A stretch of 14,443 nt of DNA, taken from contig JACNLN010000081.1 in NCBI GenBank assembly GCA_014381485.1, positions 13,708-28,150 of the forward strand, in the 5' to 3' direction. The notes under the pieces are model-generated. The model was not told where the DNA came from. It saw only the letters and a list, made by a program, of their open reading frames with translations, and ran no database searches. The stretch is from Fidelibacterota bacterium (GTDB lineage Bacteria; Fidelibacterota; Marinisomatia; Marinisomatales; CAZVFT01). Positions 14,153 to 14,443 of this stretch are shown here, piece by piece. Position 1 is the stretch's first letter; every line of letters starts with the position of its first letter. Both the position numbers and the translations under genes were made by a program.

Positions 14153-14375
14153 ACCACTAATGGTAATATACTTAAACCTTTACTTTATATTAATAAATTT
14201 ATTTTATGGGTACAAGTAATAAATAAATATGGAAATTTTTACAATTATGGCTCTTCACCAATCCGTCAGTAGCCGGACAAGCCTGTCGGGCACTTGACCA
14301 ATCAGTCAAAAGCCCGACTGACAGAAGGTCGTTTGAAAATAAATTAACCACAATAATGTATGATAAACCATAAAG
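14153..14375. other. MerR-gene upstream region with repeat element
   Basis: No gene. The MerR promoter is probably close to 14165-14200, where TTAATA and TATATT lie 17 bp apart on the minus strand; this is weak evidence. The centre holds a 40-bp-period direct repeat and a foldable element, listed separately. Confidence 0.45.
14256..14330. repeat. structured repeat element with 19-bp direct repeats 40 bp apart
   Basis: The words caccaatccgtcagtagcc (14256-14274) and gaccaatcagtcaaaagcc (14296-14314) match at 15 of 19 positions. Pairings: closing stem gtcagt/actgac (14265-14270 with 14317-14322), hairpin gccggaca/tgtcgggc (14272-14279 with 14284-14291, one mismatch), and hairpin ttgac/gtcaa (14294-14298 with 14305-14309). 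The layout and words (cagtc, gactgacag) recall the element at 10922-11005. Confidence 0.6.
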
Positions 14376-14399
14376 AAAAACCCCAGCGGACTGGGGTTT
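14376..14399 (-). terminator. Rho-independent terminator of the upstream gene
   Basis: Stem aaaccccag and ctggggttt around cgga (14378-14399). On the minus strand it is followed by TTTTTCTTT, so it ends the gene whose 3' end lies at 14412; on the plus strand the T-run is short. Confidence 0.85.
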
Positions 14400-14411
14400 C
14401 CCCATACTGAT

Positions 14412-14443
14412 TCACCGAAATTTAAGCATCAAATTAAGATTTA
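14412..14443 (-). CDS. C-terminal end of an upstream gene (partial)
   Basis: The other two minus-strand frames are closed here; this one reads NLNLMLKFR then TGA (14412-14414), followed 12 bp later by the terminator. Alternating hydrophobic residues ending in KFR resemble the last strand of outer-membrane beta-barrel proteins, but nine residues cannot prove a family. The rest lies beyond the window. Confidence 0.45.
   Translation of the reverse strand, partial: NLNLMLKFR

Noticed and set aside
10922..14330. CRISPR array formed by the intergenic repeats
   Set aside because: The repeats are short, imperfect and few, with no regular spacers and no cas genes.
14199..14405. 68-codon minus-strand frame beginning MGKPQ
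   Set aside because: It starts inside the terminator and crosses the repeat element; no homology or ribosome site.

Overview
The window is a moderately AT-rich piece of a bacterial chromosome. Every confident gene lies on the minus strand, so it is best read from right to left. A GWxTD-domain protein, a secreted two-component-type propeller protein, an HldE-type heptose kinase, tandem PspC domains and short intergenic palindromes together suggest an FCB-group Gram-negative bacterium (Marinimicrobia/Ignavibacteria-like). That placement is inference; no 16S gene is present.

Right part (14443 to 12204): the last nine codons of an upstream gene and its terminator; a noncoding stretch with a 40-bp-period direct repeat and a foldable element; a MerR-family regulator gene followed 21 bp later by tRNA-Pro(GGG), a hairpin and a strong terminator; about 490 bp without genes that carries three GGTARACGAT repeats resembling a transposon end; infA; and a PF06695-type small membrane protein.

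Middle part (12203 to 10799): a 1.4-kb repeat-rich island and the most unusual part of the window. It holds an intact tRNA-Pro(CGG). Two bases after its 3' end begins a small GIY-YIG nuclease gene, whose stop codon lies inside a tRNA relic that keeps the D-arm to the 3' end. A second, truncated GIY-YIG copy follows. A 162-bp block (tRNA 3' end plus GIY-YIG 5' end) is identical in both copies at a spacing of exactly 300 bp. A third tRNA relic (5' part only) lies upstream. Both relics have a palindrome where the anticodon arm should be. Further left are a 37-bp hairpin and an 84-bp element with 8-bp inverted ends that can fold as a three-way junction.

Left part (10798 to 1): a tightly packed housekeeping gene string, smpB-tyrS, trxA-trxB, an ABC-type ATPase, a histone-deacetylase-family hydrolase, a double PspC protein, gpmI, an HldE1/RfaE1 kinase, a secreted propeller protein, and a GWxTD protein that runs off the window. 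From the ATPase onward, gaps are 15 bp or less and several genes overlap (ATGA twice), so these seven genes probably form one operon. The string joins translation quality control (SmpB), tRNA charging, thiol redox balance, glycolysis, envelope sugar metabolism and two FCB-type envelope or surface proteins.
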